Shown in pieces: positions 8,596 to 19,054 of a DNA stretch of 64,000 nucleotides (the first letter of the stretch is position 1; each line of letters opens with the position of its first letter). A program made the translations under genes and the position numbers. The notes under the pieces are model-generated. The model was given only the letters and a program-made list of their open reading frames with translations, was not told the DNA's origin and searched no databases. The DNA is from Woeseiaceae bacterium (GTDB lineage: Bacteria > Pseudomonadota > Gammaproteobacteria > Steroidobacterales > Woeseiaceae). The stretch covers positions 310,001 through 374,000 of the forward strand of contig JANQGQ010000018.1 of assembly GCA_028277185.1 (NCBI GenBank), in the 5' to 3' direction.

Positions 8596-9480
8596 ATGCC
8601 CTGGCAACAGTTCGTCATCGAGCTCGGCGCCCACGACCCGGAGACGGTCGAAGCACTGCTCGTCGGGTTCGGGGCCTCTTCGGTTACGCTCAGCGATGCC
8701 GGCAGTGAGCCGGTTCTCGAGCCCGCGCCGGGCGAAACCCCGCTATGGGGACAGACGCGACTCACCGCCCTGTTCGACGCCGACGCCGAGCTCGGCGGCT
8801 TGCCCGCCGCGCTTCGTCAGGCGCTCGGCACCGACGAGCTGCCCGAGCACTCGCTCGAGCTGCTCGAAGACCGGGTCTGGGAACGCGAGTGGCTGCGGGA
8901 TTTCGGGCCGATGCGTTTTGGCGACCGCCTCTGGGTATGTCCGCGCGGCGTGCCGGCCGGCGATGCCGCCGCGGTGGTCGTCGAACTGGACCCGGGACTT
9001 GCGTTCGGCACCGGAACGCATCCCACGACCGGGCTCTGCCTGAACTGGCTGGATTCGCTGGATCTCGTCGACAAGTCGATGATCGACTTCGGCTCGGGAT
9101 CGGGCATTCTCGCCATCGCCGCGCTCAAGCTCGGCGCCGCTAACGCCGTGGCCCACGACATCGATCCTCAGGCGGTCGTCGCAAGCCGCAGCAACGCCGA
9201 GGTCAACGGCGTCGCGAGCCGGCTGGTCGCCACCCGCCGGCCCCCGGACACCCCGGCCGACGTCGTCGTCGCCAACATTCTCGCCGGACCGCTGATCGAA
9301 CTTGCGAACCAGATCCTTGATTTGACAATAACGGGCGGCAAACTGGCTCTTTCGGGCATACTCTCGGAGCAGGCCGCCGAAGTCGTCGACGCGTACTCGG
9401 GCAGCGTACGCTTCGATCCACCCGAAGAAAGAACGCTGGACGGGCAAACCTGGGCCCGCCTGACAGGAACCAGAAAGTAG
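8596..9480 (+). CDS. prmA: Ribosomal protein L11 methyltransferase
   Basis: 294 aa, the usual PrmA size. An N-terminal substrate-recognition domain opens with PWQQFVIEL, followed by the PrmA motif GLAFGTGTHPTT and the SAM-binding motif DFGSGSGILAIAA, then VVANILAGPL. It trimethylates ribosomal protein L11. It follows accC by 9 bp; the accC-prmA order is typical of gammaproteobacteria. Confidence 0.95.
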   Translation: MPWQQFVIELGAHDPETVEALLVGFGASSVTLSDAGSEPVLEPAPGETPLWGQTRLTALFDADAELGGLPAALRQALGTDELPEHSLELLEDRVWEREWLRDFGPMRFGDRLWVCPRGVPAGDAAAVVVELDPGLAFGTGTHPTTGLCLNWLDSLDLVDKSMIDFGSGSGILAIAALKLGAANAVAHDIDPQAVVASRSNAEVNGVASRLVATRRPPDTPADVVVANILAGPLIELANQILDLTITGGKLALSGILSEQAAEVVDAYSGSVRFDPPEERTLDGQTWARLTGTRK

Positions 9481-9485
9481 TACAG

Positions 9486-11378
9486 ATGTACACACAGTGC
9501 CCAAATTGCGGCGCGGCTTTCCGCGTCACCGCGGATGTCCTCCGAGTGGCTGGCGGGAAGGTCCGCTGCGGCAGTTGCGGCGTGGCATTCAACGCCTTGA
9601 ATCATCTCTCCGAGCACCGGCCCGAGCCGGCGGCATCGGCGGAGCCCGAGCCGCTGCCCGAACTCCGCCCGGAAGGAGCGCAAAGCGAAGCCGCCGACGC
9701 GGGCATGGAATGGCGGTTCGCGGACGGCGATCCCGCCGGGCAGCACGACAGGACTTCCGATGCGAACGGCAGGGACACTCTGCTCGACGCCGAACTCTCC
9801 CAGGAACTCGCCACCCCGCGCGTGGACGAGGTCCTCTCGGACACGCCGACACCGCTGGACGAAGTGCTGACCGACGCCGGACACGCCGCCGTCGACTCGG
9901 CCGAAGTATTCGCTCCGGAAGCCGCCGCGACGACACCCGACAGCGAGTTGCGATTCGACGACCATACCGGCCTTCCCGACGACTACGGGTCGGGCGACGA
10001 CGAAGCACCCGCTCCCGCTCCCATTCCGGCGCCGACACGCGACGCGCCCGAGCCGCTGTCCAGCCTCGAGGTCGATCTCGGCCTCGACAATCCCGACGAA
10101 TGGCGCGACATTCTGGCCGAGGTCGGACCCGGAGCAACGGAACGGGCGACCGCGGGGCCGCCAACCGATGCAGAACTGGCCGAAACCGACGTGATCGATA
10201 CGGGGTCGGTCGCCGAGAGCGGCGCCATGACGCTCGAAGAGGAACTGGACGCCCTCGAGATCGATCTCGACGAGCCGGAAGACGAACCGCAGGCTGACGA
10301 GCTTGCCGATCAGATGGAAGCGCTCAGTATCGAGCTCTCCGGCCTCCAGGAAGAGCTCGATCTACTCTCTGAACAGACGTCGGAGCAGGCCGCGGAGCAG
10401 GCTGCCGAACCGACGATCGCCGACGAGCTCGAAGCCCTCGACCTGGAGCCGGAAGAAGACCCTGCGCCCGTCGCTTCCGCGGAACTTCCATCCGAGTCGT
10501 TTCAACCGCCCGTCGTCGAAGCGCCAACCGACCATGTCGTGCCTCCGCCGACGGAAGAAGAAGAGACGATCAATCGACTTATCGATCAGGATCTTCTGGC
10601 GCTTGCGATCGAGGACGAGGAAGGCATGGCTTCGACGATCGTCCTCGAGGAGTCAGGAGCCTCCGAACACGACGACGATTCTGCAGAGCTCCGCGCCTTC
10701 GCCGGCAGACTGCCCGACGACGCAAGCCCGGTCGAAACGATCATCATGGAGGGCGATACGACCCGCAGTGGCGATGCGCCCGACGACGTGCCGGAACCTC
10801 AGGAGAATGAAGACATACCGGAGCTGCCCGCTGCCGTCGTAACCGAGGCGGAGGAACCGCCGGCACGCAACTGGCGCATGATCGGCGGCGCGGCCGCGCT
10901 GGCGGCGTTGCTGTTACTCCAGGCCGTGCACTTCTCGCGGCACTCGCTGGCGACCGTGCCCATGCTGTACGGCGTGCTGGAACCCGTGTATGCCGCTGTC
11001 GGCCAACCGCTCAATCCGGCCTGGGACATTACGGGCTGGCGCTTCGAAGCGACGCGCGGCAGCACTGACGAGGCGGGTGAGACGTTGACGATCTATTCAC
11101 GAATTGGCAACAACTCCGAGGCGGCGCTGCCTTACCCGGTAATCAGCGTCGCGCTGACGGATCGTTTCGAGGAAACGATCGGCAGTCGCGTGCTCGAGCC
11201 CGCTGACTATCTCGGCGACGACGTGGACAGCGGCCGTCTGGTGCCCGCGGGCACGACGTTCAACGCCTCGATTGCGATCGAGTCGCCCGCGGACGCGGCG
11301 ATGGGCTTCAAGCTCAACGTTTGCTACCGTCAGACCGGTGACCGGCTCCGCTGCGCCATCGAGGACTTCCGGGACTGA
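9486..11378 (+). CDS. Zinc-ribbon and DUF3426 protein with a long acidic linker
   Basis: 630 aa. It starts with an MJ0042-type zinc ribbon (CPNC at 5-8 and CGSC about 20 residues on). An exceptionally acidic, Pro/Ala-rich segment of more than 400 residues follows, with repeated leucine/acid motifs such as DALEIDLDEPEDEP. A transmembrane helix lies near 465-482, and a DUF3426 domain ends the protein, predicted outside the cytoplasm. The function of the family is unknown. It begins 5 bp after prmA, a conserved neighbourhood. The acidic insertion makes it much longer than usual family members, which I recall as a few hundred residues. Confidence 0.85.
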   Translation: MYTQCPNCGAAFRVTADVLRVAGGKVRCGSCGVAFNALNHLSEHRPEPAASAEPEPLPELRPEGAQSEAADAGMEWRFADGDPAGQHDRTSDANGRDTLLDAELSQELATPRVDEVLSDTPTPLDEVLTDAGHAAVDSAEVFAPEAAATTPDSELRFDDHTGLPDDYGSGDDEAPAPAPIPAPTRDAPEPLSSLEVDLGLDNPDEWRDILAEVGPGATERATAGPPTDAELAETDVIDTGSVAESGAMTLEEELDALEIDLDEPEDEPQADELADQMEALSIELSGLQEELDLLSEQTSEQAAEQAAEPTIADELEALDLEPEEDPAPVASAELPSESFQPPVVEAPTDHVVPPPTEEEETINRLIDQDLLALAIEDEEGMASTIVLEESGASEHDDDSAELRAFAGRLPDDASPVETIIMEGDTTRSGDAPDDVPEPQENEDIPELPAAVVTEAEEPPARNWRMIGGAAALAALLLLQAVHFSRHSLATVPMLYGVLEPVYAAVGQPLNPAWDITGWRFEATRGSTDEAGETLTIYSRIGNNSEAALPYPVISVALTDRFEETIGSRVLEPADYLGDDVDSGRLVPAGTTFNASIAIESPADAAMGFKLNVCYRQTGDRLRCAIEDFRD

Positions 11379-12391
11379 ACACAGACGACTTCCAGCCGCC
11401 GACACTTCGAATCGGGCCGTACACGCTCGCGAGCCCGTTCGTGCTCGCGCCAATGGCCGGCGTTACGGACAAACCGTTTCGCCGGCTGTGCCGGCGTTTC
11501 GGTGCAGGCATGACGACCTCCGAGATGACTACCGCGGATACCGCGCTCTGGCAAACGGCCAAGTCCCGGCGGCGTCTCGATCTCGATCTCGACGCCGAGC
11601 CCGTCGCGGTGCAGATCGCCGGTTCGGAGCCTGAGCAGATGGCCGATGCGGCGCGCGCCTGCGTCGATCGGGGCGCTCAGATCGTCGACATCAACATGGG
11701 CTGCCCCGCGAAAAAGGTCTGCCGCAAGCTTGCGGGTTCGGCGCTGCTGACGGACGAAAGGCTCGTCGGCAGGATACTCGATGCCGTGGTTCGCGCCGTT
11801 AACGTGCCCGTCACGCTCAAGACGCGCACGGGCTGGGACCCCGAACACCGGAACGCGCCGACCATTGCCCGCATCGCCGAAGAGGCAGGCATCGCAGCGT
11901 TGACGGTTCATGGCCGCACCCGCGCCGACAAGTATCGCGGCGCGGCGGAGTACGCGACGATCGCTGCGATCAAAAACGACGTTGCGATACCGGTCATCGC
12001 AAACGGAGATATCGCGACTTTGGAGAAGTCGCTTGAAGTTTTACGCCTAAGCGGAGCAGACGGCATCATGATCGGCCGCGGCGCGCAGGGTCGGCCATGG
12101 GTGTTCGCCGAACTCAATCAGTGCCTGCCCGGTCGACCTCGGTTTTCCCCACTCGCAATACACGCGTTGCGTGATATGATGCTCGGCCACTTGAACGAAC
12201 TGCACCGGTTTTATGGGGAACACACCGGCGTTCGAGTGGCAAGAAAGCACCTCACCTGGTACTGCAAGAACCTCGCCAATGCGACCGATTTCCGTAACCG
12301 GGTGGTGCGCGTCGACAGCGCTTCAGAACAAATCGCTTTGACCGCGGAGTACTTCGCCCGTGCCGACGGGAGTATTTCGGAGGCAGCGTAG
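11375..12391 (+). CDS. dusB: tRNA-dihydrouridine synthase B, probable CTG start
   Basis: FMN-dependent reductase of tRNA uridines. It shows the family core APMAGVTDKPFR, NMGCPAKKV with the catalytic cysteine, TLKTRTGWD, ALTVHGRTRADKY and ANGDI. The first ATG/GTG/TTG in frame is GTG 11441, which would cut off the conserved LRIGPYTLASPF that precedes the first strand. Going upstream, the only start-like codon is CTG at 11375, overlapping the TGA of the DUF3426 gene and preceded by GAGGA (11361-11365) at 9 nt. I therefore place the start there, giving 338 aa. Downstream is fis, the standard dusB-fis pair. Confidence 0.9.
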   Translation: MNTDDFQPPTLRIGPYTLASPFVLAPMAGVTDKPFRRLCRRFGAGMTTSEMTTADTALWQTAKSRRRLDLDLDAEPVAVQIAGSEPEQMADAARACVDRGAQIVDINMGCPAKKVCRKLAGSALLTDERLVGRILDAVVRAVNVPVTLKTRTGWDPEHRNAPTIARIAEEAGIAALTVHGRTRADKYRGAAEYATIAAIKNDVAIPVIANGDIATLEKSLEVLRLSGADGIMIGRGAQGRPWVFAELNQCLPGRPRFSPLAIHALRDMMLGHLNELHRFYGEHTGVRVARKHLTWYCKNLANATDFRNRVVRVDSASEQIALTAEYFARADGSISEAA

Positions 12392-12417
12392 TCGTTCCGA
12401 AGCTATAGGGAGCATCG

Positions 12418-12732
12418 TTGCCGCATCGGCAACTGTCGGGACACAGGATCGAACGCGTGGCCAGCAAAAAACCAAAAAAGAATCTAAACAGCTCGAAGAA
12501 TCGCAAACCCCTCTGCCAGCACACCGAAGACGCCCTCAAGACCTATTTCGCGACACTCAACGGCGATCGTCCGGGAGATCTGTACGACCTGGTCTTGAGC
12601 GAAGTGGAAAGGCCGTTGTTCAAAACGGTCATGGATTACACCCAGGGTAACCAGAGTCAGGCAGCCGGCATCCTCGGTATCAACCGTGGCACGCTGCGCA
12701 AGAAGCTCAAGACCTACGAACTGCTGCGTTAA
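12418..12732 (+). CDS. fis: DNA-binding protein Fis
   Basis: 104 aa from TTG 12418, which has GGGAG 5 nt upstream; GTG 12457 with AGGA upstream would give 91 aa. Residues after about 40 match Fis closely ([38 protein letters not shown]), including the C-terminal helix-turn-helix. Fis bends DNA and controls rRNA promoters and nucleoid structure. The N-terminus is Lys/Asn-rich and unlike the enterobacterial one. Its stop overlaps the purH ATG (TAATG). Confidence 0.93.
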   Translation: MPHRQLSGHRIERVASKKPKKNLNSSKNRKPLCQHTEDALKTYFATLNGDRPGDLYDLVLSEVERPLFKTVMDYTQGNQSQAAGILGINRGTLRKKLKTYELLR

Positions 12733-14282
12733 TGTTTACAGTGCGGCGGGCGCTTATCAGCGTCTCGGATAAGCGCGGACTCGAACCCTTCGTCCTCGGA
12801 CTCAGGGAACTCGATGTCGAGATCGTATCGACCGGCGGTACGGCGAAAGCGATCCGTGACGCGGGCGTAGAGGCCATAGAAGTCGCGGACAAGACGGGCT
12901 TCCCGGAGATTATGGACGGGCGGGTCAAGACGCTGCATCCGAAGATCCACGGCGGCCTGCTGGGCCGACGCGGTACGGACGAGGCGACCATGGACGCGCA
13001 CGCGATCGAGCCGATCGATCTCCTCGTCGTCAACCTCTACCCTTTCGAGCAAACCATCGCGCGCGACGAGGCGACGATCGACGACGCGATCGAAAACATC
13101 GACATCGGCGGACCGGCGATGATCCGTGCTGCCAGCAAGAACCATGACGGCGTTGCGGTCGTCGTCGATCCCGACGATTACGAGCACGTATTGACGTTGC
13201 TGCGGACGAACGCACTCGCGCTCGAGGACCGGCGCCGGCTCGCAGCCAAAGCTTACGCGCACACTGCGGCGTACGACACGGCAATCTCCGGATACCTGTC
13301 CGCCAGGCTGGGTGACGACCGGCTCGGTGAGGCCGAACTCTATGCGGGAAAGCTGCTCGAGCGGCTGCGCTATGGCGAAAATCCGCATCAAAGCGCCGCC
13401 TTTTACCGGGACCAGCAAACCCGGCCGGGCGCTCTCGCCGGCGCGAAGCAGCTCAACGGTAAGGCGCTGTCGTACAACAACATCGCGGACGGCGATGCGG
13501 CCCTCGAGTGCGTCAAGCAGTTCGACGAACCGGCCTGCGTCATCGTCAAGCATGCCAATCCCTGCGGCGTGGCAGTCGCCGACACGATCCACGCGGCCTA
13601 CGACAAGGCCTTCAGGACCGATCCGACCTCGGCCTTCGGCGGCATCATCGCGTTCAACCGGCCTCTCGATGCACAAACGGCCGGCGCGATCATCGAGCGC
13701 CAGTTCGTCGAAGTCATCATTGCGCCGCAGGTCGACGCAGACGCACAGAAGGTCGTCGCGGGCAAGAAAAACGTCCGCTTGCTCGAGACCGGCACGTGGC
13801 CGGCTCGGCCCGAAGCGGGCTTCGACTACAAAAAGGTGTCCGGCGGGCTCCTGGTCCAGAGCGCCGACATCGGCCGCGTGACGGCGGGCGATTTGAAAGT
13901 CGTGACCAGCAAGACGCCGTCGGATGCCGAGCTTGCCGACCTCCTGTTCGCGTGGACCGTCGTCAAGTACGTCAAGTCGAACGCGATCGTGTTTTGCAAG
14001 GACGCGATGACCATCGGCGTCGGAGCGGGCCAGATGAGCCGCGTCTACAGCACGAAAATCGCCGCGATAAAAGCCGGCGACGAAGGACTCGAAGTGAAGG
14101 GTTCGGTCATGGCCTCCGATGCGTTCTTTCCGTTCCGCGACGGTATCGACGCCGCCGCGGAGCACGGCGTTGCCGCGATCATTCAGCCAGGCGGCTCGAT
14201 GCGCGACGACGAGGTCATCGCCGCCGCGGACGAGCACGATCTGGCGATGGTGTTCACCGGTATGCGGCACTTCCGGCACTGA
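12732..14282 (+). CDS. purH: Bifunctional AICAR formyltransferase/IMP cyclohydrolase
   Basis: 516 aa catalysing the last two steps of purine synthesis to IMP. The N-terminal cyclohydrolase domain has [21 protein letters not shown] and [13 protein letters not shown]. The C-terminal transformylase domain has GENPHQ, the catalytic VKHANPCG and [11 protein letters not shown], ending GMRHFRH. It overlaps fis by one base and is followed by purD after 2 bp, so fis-purH-purD read as one transcript. Confidence 0.97.
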   Translation: MFTVRRALISVSDKRGLEPFVLGLRELDVEIVSTGGTAKAIRDAGVEAIEVADKTGFPEIMDGRVKTLHPKIHGGLLGRRGTDEATMDAHAIEPIDLLVVNLYPFEQTIARDEATIDDAIENIDIGGPAMIRAASKNHDGVAVVVDPDDYEHVLTLLRTNALALEDRRRLAAKAYAHTAAYDTAISGYLSARLGDDRLGEAELYAGKLLERLRYGENPHQSAAFYRDQQTRPGALAGAKQLNGKALSYNNIADGDAALECVKQFDEPACVIVKHANPCGVAVADTIHAAYDKAFRTDPTSAFGGIIAFNRPLDAQTAGAIIERQFVEVIIAPQVDADAQKVVAGKKNVRLLETGTWPARPEAGFDYKKVSGGLLVQSADIGRVTAGDLKVVTSKTPSDAELADLLFAWTVVKYVKSNAIVFCKDAMTIGVGAGQMSRVYSTKIAAIKAGDEGLEVKGSVMASDAFFPFRDGIDAAAEHGVAAIIQPGGSMRDDEVIAAADEHDLAMVFTGMRHFRH

Positions 14283-14284
14283 CC

Positions 14285-15586
14285 ATGAAGGTGTTGATCA
14301 TCGGCAGCGGCGGCCGCGAGCACGCGCTGGCATGGAAATGCCGCCAGTCGCCGGAGGTCAGCGAAGTGCTCGTTGCGCCGGGGAACGCCGGAACCGCCCG
14401 CGAGCCCGGAGTCCGCAACGTCGACGTCGCGGCCGACGACATCGAAGGCTTGCTGACCCTTGCACAAGACGAAGACGTCGCGCTGACGCTCGTCGGTCCC
14501 GAAGCGCCGCTCGTCGCCGGTATCGTGGATCGTTTCGTCGAAGCCGACCTGCCCTGCTTCGGCCCGACCGCCGCCGCCGCAGAGCTCGAGGGCTCGAAAG
14601 CGTTTACGAAAGACTTCATGGCGCGCCACCGCATCCCTACCGGACGCTACAGGAACTTTGGCGAACTCGGCCCGGCGCTGGACTGGATCCGCGAGCAGGG
14701 AGCGCCGATTGTCGTCAAGGCCGACGGACTTGCCGCCGGCAAAGGCGTCGTCGTTGCCGCAACCGTAGCCGAGGCGGAGCAGGCGGCGCGCGACATGCTG
14801 GAAGGCAACCGCTTTGGCGATGCCGGGGCACGCATCGTCGTCGAGGAATTTCTCGAGGGCGAGGAAGCAAGCTTCATCGTGATCACCGACGGGACGACGG
14901 TCGTGCCGCTGGCCAGCTCGCAGGATCACAAGGCGCGCGACGAAGGGGACGCGGGACCCAATACGGGCGGCATGGGCGCTTATTCGCCCGCCCCGGTGGT
15001 CACGGCCGAGGTCGAAGCCCGAATCCTGAACGAAGTCATCGGGCCCACACTCGCGGGGATGCGGATCGACGGCGCCCCTTACCTCGGCTTCCTGTATGCC
15101 GGCCTCATGATCGACGCTGACGGTGCACCGAAAGTGATCGAGTTCAACTGCCGCATGGGTGACCCGGAGACGCAGCCGATTCTGATGCGGCTCCGCTCGG
15201 ATCTCGTTGCAGTCTGTCGCGCGACGCTCGAGGGCGGCCTGGAAGACATTAAGCTCGATTGGGACGACCGCGCCGCCCTCGGCGTCGTCATGGCGGCGGG
15301 CGGCTATCCCGAGGGCTACGCGAAAGGCAAGACCATTCACGGGCTGGAAGACGCGGACGGCGACGATCAGAAAGTCTTCCACGCCGGGACGGCGTTGAAG
15401 GACGGCGACGTAGTCACCAGCGGCGGCCGTGTGCTGTGCGTCGTCGGTCTCGGCGAGACCGTGAGCCGCGCCGCGAAAAGCGCCTACGACGCCGTCGGCC
15501 GGGTTCGTTGGGACGACGTGTACTTCCGCCGCGACATCGGTCATCGGGCGATTGCGCGCGAGAACGCCGACGGCGGAAACACCTGA
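14285..15586 (+). CDS. purD: Phosphoribosylamine-glycine ligase
   Basis: 433 aa ATP-grasp ligase joining glycine to phosphoribosylamine. The start [18 protein letters not shown] is the family signature, and [39 protein letters not shown] and [12 protein letters not shown] follow in order. The ATG at 14285 is 2 bp after purH, and longer in-frame extensions upstream lie inside purH. Confidence 0.97.
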   Translation: MKVLIIGSGGREHALAWKCRQSPEVSEVLVAPGNAGTAREPGVRNVDVAADDIEGLLTLAQDEDVALTLVGPEAPLVAGIVDRFVEADLPCFGPTAAAAELEGSKAFTKDFMARHRIPTGRYRNFGELGPALDWIREQGAPIVVKADGLAAGKGVVVAATVAEAEQAARDMLEGNRFGDAGARIVVEEFLEGEEASFIVITDGTTVVPLASSQDHKARDEGDAGPNTGGMGAYSPAPVVTAEVEARILNEVIGPTLAGMRIDGAPYLGFLYAGLMIDADGAPKVIEFNCRMGDPETQPILMRLRSDLVAVCRATLEGGLEDIKLDWDDRAALGVVMAAGGYPEGYAKGKTIHGLEDADGDDQKVFHAGTALKDGDVVTSGGRVLCVVGLGETVSRAAKSAYDAVGRVRWDDVYFRRDIGHRAIARENADGGNT

Positions 15587-15589
15587 ACC

Positions 15590-16786
15590 GTGCTGACCGT
15601 CGCCGAAGCAAAACAGCGGATACTCAAAGCGGTGCAGCCATTGCCCGCCGAGCAGGTCGCGCTGGAAGCGACGATCGGCCGAACGCTTGCGCAGACGGTG
15701 CTCGCCGAGCGCGATCAACCGCCATTCGACCGCGTCATGATGGACGGCATTGCCTTGTCTTACGATGCGTTCGCGGCGCTCGAGCGCAGCTTCCCGATTC
15801 AGGCAACGCAGATGGCCGGCGACCCGCCGCTGACGCTTGAGCCGGGGCACTGCATCGAGATCATGACCGGTGCGGCGTTGCCCGAGGGTGCGGACCTGAT
15901 CGTCCCGGTCGAACAGATCACCGTCGCGGGCGGTGCCGCCCACGTTCAGGCCAACTACATGGCGGAGCACAGGCAGTTCATTCACGCCCGCGGCTCGGAC
16001 CACGGACAAGGCGCAGAGCTGCTGCGTCCGGGCAAACGAATCCGCGCTGCCGACGTGGCCGTGCTTGCCTCGGCCGGCCTCGCCGACGTGAGCGTTGCGC
16101 GACAACCCCTGGTCACCGTCATCACCACCGGCGACGAACTCGTGCGCGCCGGCGAAACGATCGAACCGCAGCAAATCCGCATGTCGAACGGACCGGCCGT
16201 GCTGGCGATGCTCACCGAGCACGGCTATACCCACTGTCGCCTCGATCACTTGCGGGACGACAAAGCCGAGCTGGCGGCGCGAATCGGGGCACACCTCGAC
16301 GAATCGGACGCGCTGGTACTGAGCGGAGGCGTCTCCAAAGGCAAGGCGGACTACGTGCCGGACGTCCTCGCCGAACTCGGCGTCACCGTGGACTTTCACC
16401 GGATCAGTCAGCGGCCGGGCAAACCGATGTGGTTCGGCACGGGTACGCGCGGACAAGCCGTGTTCGCGCTGCCCGGCAACCCGGTATCCACGCTGGTGTG
16501 CTGCCGCCAGTACGTCATCCCGGCCCTCGACCGCATGTCCGGCGCCGCGACGCCGCCGCAACAGTTCGCGAACCTCACCGAAGACGTGAGCTTCAAGCCC
16601 GAACTCACCTGCTTCCTGCCGATCCGCGTCGTGACGAGCGCAACGGGTCAGTCGCTGGCGCTGCCCGTGTCGACGAACACCTCGGGCGACTTTGCGGCGC
16701 TCAGCGGCACGGACGGCTACGTCGAGCTTGCACTGGAGCAGGAGCTGTTTGCCAGCGGGACCACGGTACCGTTGACGCGCTGGTAG
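15590..16786 (+). CDS. moeA: Molybdopterin molybdenumtransferase
   Basis: 398 aa from a GTG start 3 bp after purD. It has MoeA features in order: [10 protein letters not shown], the [11 protein letters not shown] block, then the molybdopterin-binding domain with [29 protein letters not shown] and LPGNPVS. MoeA inserts molybdate into adenylylated molybdopterin. No other cofactor genes are nearby, and its position behind purHD is unusual, so a role with a distant moa/mog set is assumed. Confidence 0.92.
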   Translation: MLTVAEAKQRILKAVQPLPAEQVALEATIGRTLAQTVLAERDQPPFDRVMMDGIALSYDAFAALERSFPIQATQMAGDPPLTLEPGHCIEIMTGAALPEGADLIVPVEQITVAGGAAHVQANYMAEHRQFIHARGSDHGQGAELLRPGKRIRAADVAVLASAGLADVSVARQPLVTVITTGDELVRAGETIEPQQIRMSNGPAVLAMLTEHGYTHCRLDHLRDDKAELAARIGAHLDESDALVLSGGVSKGKADYVPDVLAELGVTVDFHRISQRPGKPMWFGTGTRGQAVFALPGNPVSTLVCCRQYVIPALDRMSGAATPPQQFANLTEDVSFKPELTCFLPIRVVTSATGQSLALPVSTNTSGDFAALSGTDGYVELALEQELFASGTTVPLTRW

Positions 16787-16874
16787 GCGGTCGCCGAATC
16801 CCACCACGATCCGTCAGTACATTGCCACAAGTCTCTGGCACGATAGGCGAGTCGGCCAAGCCCGGAACCTCGTC

Positions 16875-17594
16875 ATGGACAATCGTCGTCATCTCGTAAT
16901 CGCTGCCCTGCTGCTGGCGCTCGGAATCACGGCCGCCGGTTATTTTGTCGGCCAGACGCTCTATAACTCGAGGGCCGGAATCAATACGGCCGAGGTCAAA
17001 GGCCTGGCCGAACGCCGCGTCATGGCAGACCGCGCCGTCTGGCAGATTCGCTACGAGGTCGCCGGCAACGACGACAGCGACATGGCGGAGCTGTACGCGC
17101 GCTCGGAGGAGCAACGACAGGCTGTCGTCGAGGTATTGACCGCGGCGGGCTTCGATAGCGACGAGATTACGCCCGGCACAGTCAACTATCAGCGTTACGA
17201 GTACCGCGACAGTAATCAGCGGCTGGTCGAGGCACGGCGAGTGCTGGAAGGTACGATCGACGTCGAAACAGCGAAGGTCGACGTGGTGGCCTCTGCCCGG
17301 GCCCGACTAAACGAGCTCATCGCCCGCGGGATCGACATCAACAACAACCCGCCGCGATATCTCTTCACGGGCCTCAACGACATCAAACCCGAGATGCTGC
17401 GCGAGGCGACGACCAACGCCCGGATCGCCGCGGACGAGTTCGCACGCAATGCCGGCGTAGCGGTCGGCGGCATCCGCGAGGCGCGGCAGGGCAATTTCGA
17501 GATTCGCGACGCCGGCAGTGAGTACGGCAATACGGCGCGCATCGAGAAGGACGTACGCGTCGTCACGACGATCAGCTTCTATCTGAGCCGGTAG
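16875..17594 (+). CDS. SIMPL/DUF541 domain protein, membrane-anchored
   Basis: 239 aa. A single N-terminal hydrophobic segment (about 4-26) precedes a SIMPL domain with the typical VKGLAERRVMADRAVWQI start and repeated beta-alpha units ending in VVTTISFYL. It is probably periplasmic or surface-exposed. The family is widespread and of uncertain function (some members are linked to oxidative stress). It follows moeA after an 88-bp gap that may hold its own promoter. Confidence 0.8.
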   Translation: MDNRRHLVIAALLLALGITAAGYFVGQTLYNSRAGINTAEVKGLAERRVMADRAVWQIRYEVAGNDDSDMAELYARSEEQRQAVVEVLTAAGFDSDEITPGTVNYQRYEYRDSNQRLVEARRVLEGTIDVETAKVDVVASARARLNELIARGIDINNNPPRYLFTGLNDIKPEMLREATTNARIAADEFARNAGVAVGGIREARQGNFEIRDAGSEYGNTARIEKDVRVVTTISFYLSR

Positions 17595-17600
17595 CCGACT

Positions 17601-18098
17601 GTGCGCGTGGAAGTGCGGCTTCGCAAGCCCGAGCCGGGCGAGGCCGCCGTGCTCAGCGCCATCGCCTGGCGCTCGAAAGCGCACTGGGGCTATGACGACG
17701 CCTTCATGCGCGCCTGCCGGGACGAACTCACCGTGAGCGCGGAGTCGCTTAAAGATTCGTCTGAGTACTGGCAACTAGCCGAGGTCGATGGTCGAATCGC
17801 GGGCTTCATCGGGGTCGTACCCGAGTCCACGGACACCGCGGAGATCGAAGCACTGTTCGTCGAACCGGAATTCATCGGCGGCGGTATCGGGCGTCATCTT
17901 CTTCTTGCGGCTACAGACGCCGCGAAAGCGCGAGGCTACACTGTCCTCGTGATCCAGAGCGACCCGGACGCCGCCGGTTTCTACGAAAAGATGGGCGCGA
18001 AACTTGTCGGCGACCGCCCGTCCGACAGCGTTCCCGGTCGCCGCCTGCCACTTTACGAACTGGATTTGACGAAAGCATACGAACAGACGGAGGCGTAA
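17601..18098 (+). CDS. GNAT-family N-acetyltransferase
   Basis: 165 aa from GTG, 6 bp after the SIMPL gene. The GNAT fold is clear: an N-terminal beta-alpha, the core strand IAGFIGVVPE, EIEALFVEPEFIGGGIGRHLL as acetyl-CoA motif A, and VIQSDPDAAGFYEKMGAKLVG as motif B. The substrate is unknown. Confidence 0.85.
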   Translation: MRVEVRLRKPEPGEAAVLSAIAWRSKAHWGYDDAFMRACRDELTVSAESLKDSSEYWQLAEVDGRIAGFIGVVPESTDTAEIEALFVEPEFIGGGIGRHLLLAATDAAKARGYTVLVIQSDPDAAGFYEKMGAKLVGDRPSDSVPGRRLPLYELDLTKAYEQTEA

Positions 18099-18100
18099 AA

Positions 18101-19054
18101 TTGCCCGCAAAACAAGCGAATCGCTCGACGCCCGACGACTGGCCCGCCCTGCCCTGGGACGCATGGTCCGATACAGCAACTACCCTGCACCTCTGGACGC
18201 AGGTCGTCGGCAAGATCCGCCTCGTGCAGACGCCGTGGATCAATCACTCCTGGCACGTGGCCCTGTACCCCACTGCGCGCGGCCTGACGTCGTCGCCTCT
18301 GGCATTCGACGGAGCCATTGCCGAACTCAGCTTCGATCTCGTCGATCATCAGCTTCTGATCCAGCGCAGCGACGGCCGCCAGCGACACGTCTCGCTGCGC
18401 GATCGCAGCGTCGCGGATTTCTATCGCGCCGTCATGGACAATCTCCGACAGCTCGATCTGCCGTGCGAGATCTATTCGACGCCCAGCGAGATCGCGGACG
18501 CGATACCGTTCGAGCACGACGAGGAGCATCATCGCTACGATCCTGGTTTCGCCTCCCGCTTCCATCAGGCGCTACTGCAGATCGCCCGGGTGTTCACCGA
18601 GTTTCGGGCGCGCTTCGTCGGTAAGTCGAGCCCGGTGCACTTCTTCTGGGGCAGCTTCGATCTCGCCGTCACGCGTTTCTCCGGCCGCAAGGCGCCGCCC
18701 CATCCGGGAGGCGTTCCGAACTTCCCCGACTGGGTCGCGGCGGAAGCGTACTCGCACGAAGTCTCGAGCGCAGGCTTCTGGCCGGGCAACGGCCTCGGCT
18801 ATCCCGCGTTCTACGCTTATGCCTATCCGACGCCCGAGGGTTTTGCCGGGCAGGATCTGAAACCGGCCGGCACGCTCTGGTCGGCCGAGCTCGGCGAATA
18901 CCTGCTGCCTTACGACGTCGTTCGCGAGGCCGAGTCTCCCGACGAGGTACTGCTCGGGTTTCTCGAGAACACGTATGCGCTGGCAGCGACGGCCGCCGGC
19001 TGGCCGCGCGGCGATCTCGAGGCACCTGTGGGCGGCTTCGGCCCGGCCTCGTGA
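18101..19054 (+). CDS. DUF5996 family protein
   Basis: 317 aa from a TTG start, 2 bp after the acetyltransferase stop. Conserved features are the opening WPALPWDAW, HLWTQVVGKIRL, NHSWHVALY, PVHFFWGSFDLA, RFSGRKAPPHP and EVSSAGFWPG. The family is widespread in bacteria but has no known activity; the many Trp, His and Arg residues suggest an enzyme. The stop overlaps the GTG of a small ORF (GTGA), implying coupling to it. Confidence 0.78.
   Translation: MPAKQANRSTPDDWPALPWDAWSDTATTLHLWTQVVGKIRLVQTPWINHSWHVALYPTARGLTSSPLAFDGAIAELSFDLVDHQLLIQRSDGRQRHVSLRDRSVADFYRAVMDNLRQLDLPCEIYSTPSEIADAIPFEHDEEHHRYDPGFASRFHQALLQIARVFTEFRARFVGKSSPVHFFWGSFDLAVTRFSGRKAPPHPGGVPNFPDWVAAEAYSHEVSSAGFWPGNGLGYPAFYAYAYPTPEGFAGQDLKPAGTLWSAELGEYLLPYDVVREAESPDEVLLGFLENTYALAATAAGWPRGDLEAPVGGFGPAS

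Noticed and set aside
12729-14279. 516-codon minus-strand frame over purH
   Set aside because: Antisense shadow of purH with no recognisable motif.
14183-16807. 874-codon frame on the minus strand opposite purD and moeA
   Set aside because: It shadows well-supported plus-strand genes; its sequence is Arg/His/Val-rich with no family signal, typical of antisense frames in GC-rich DNA.
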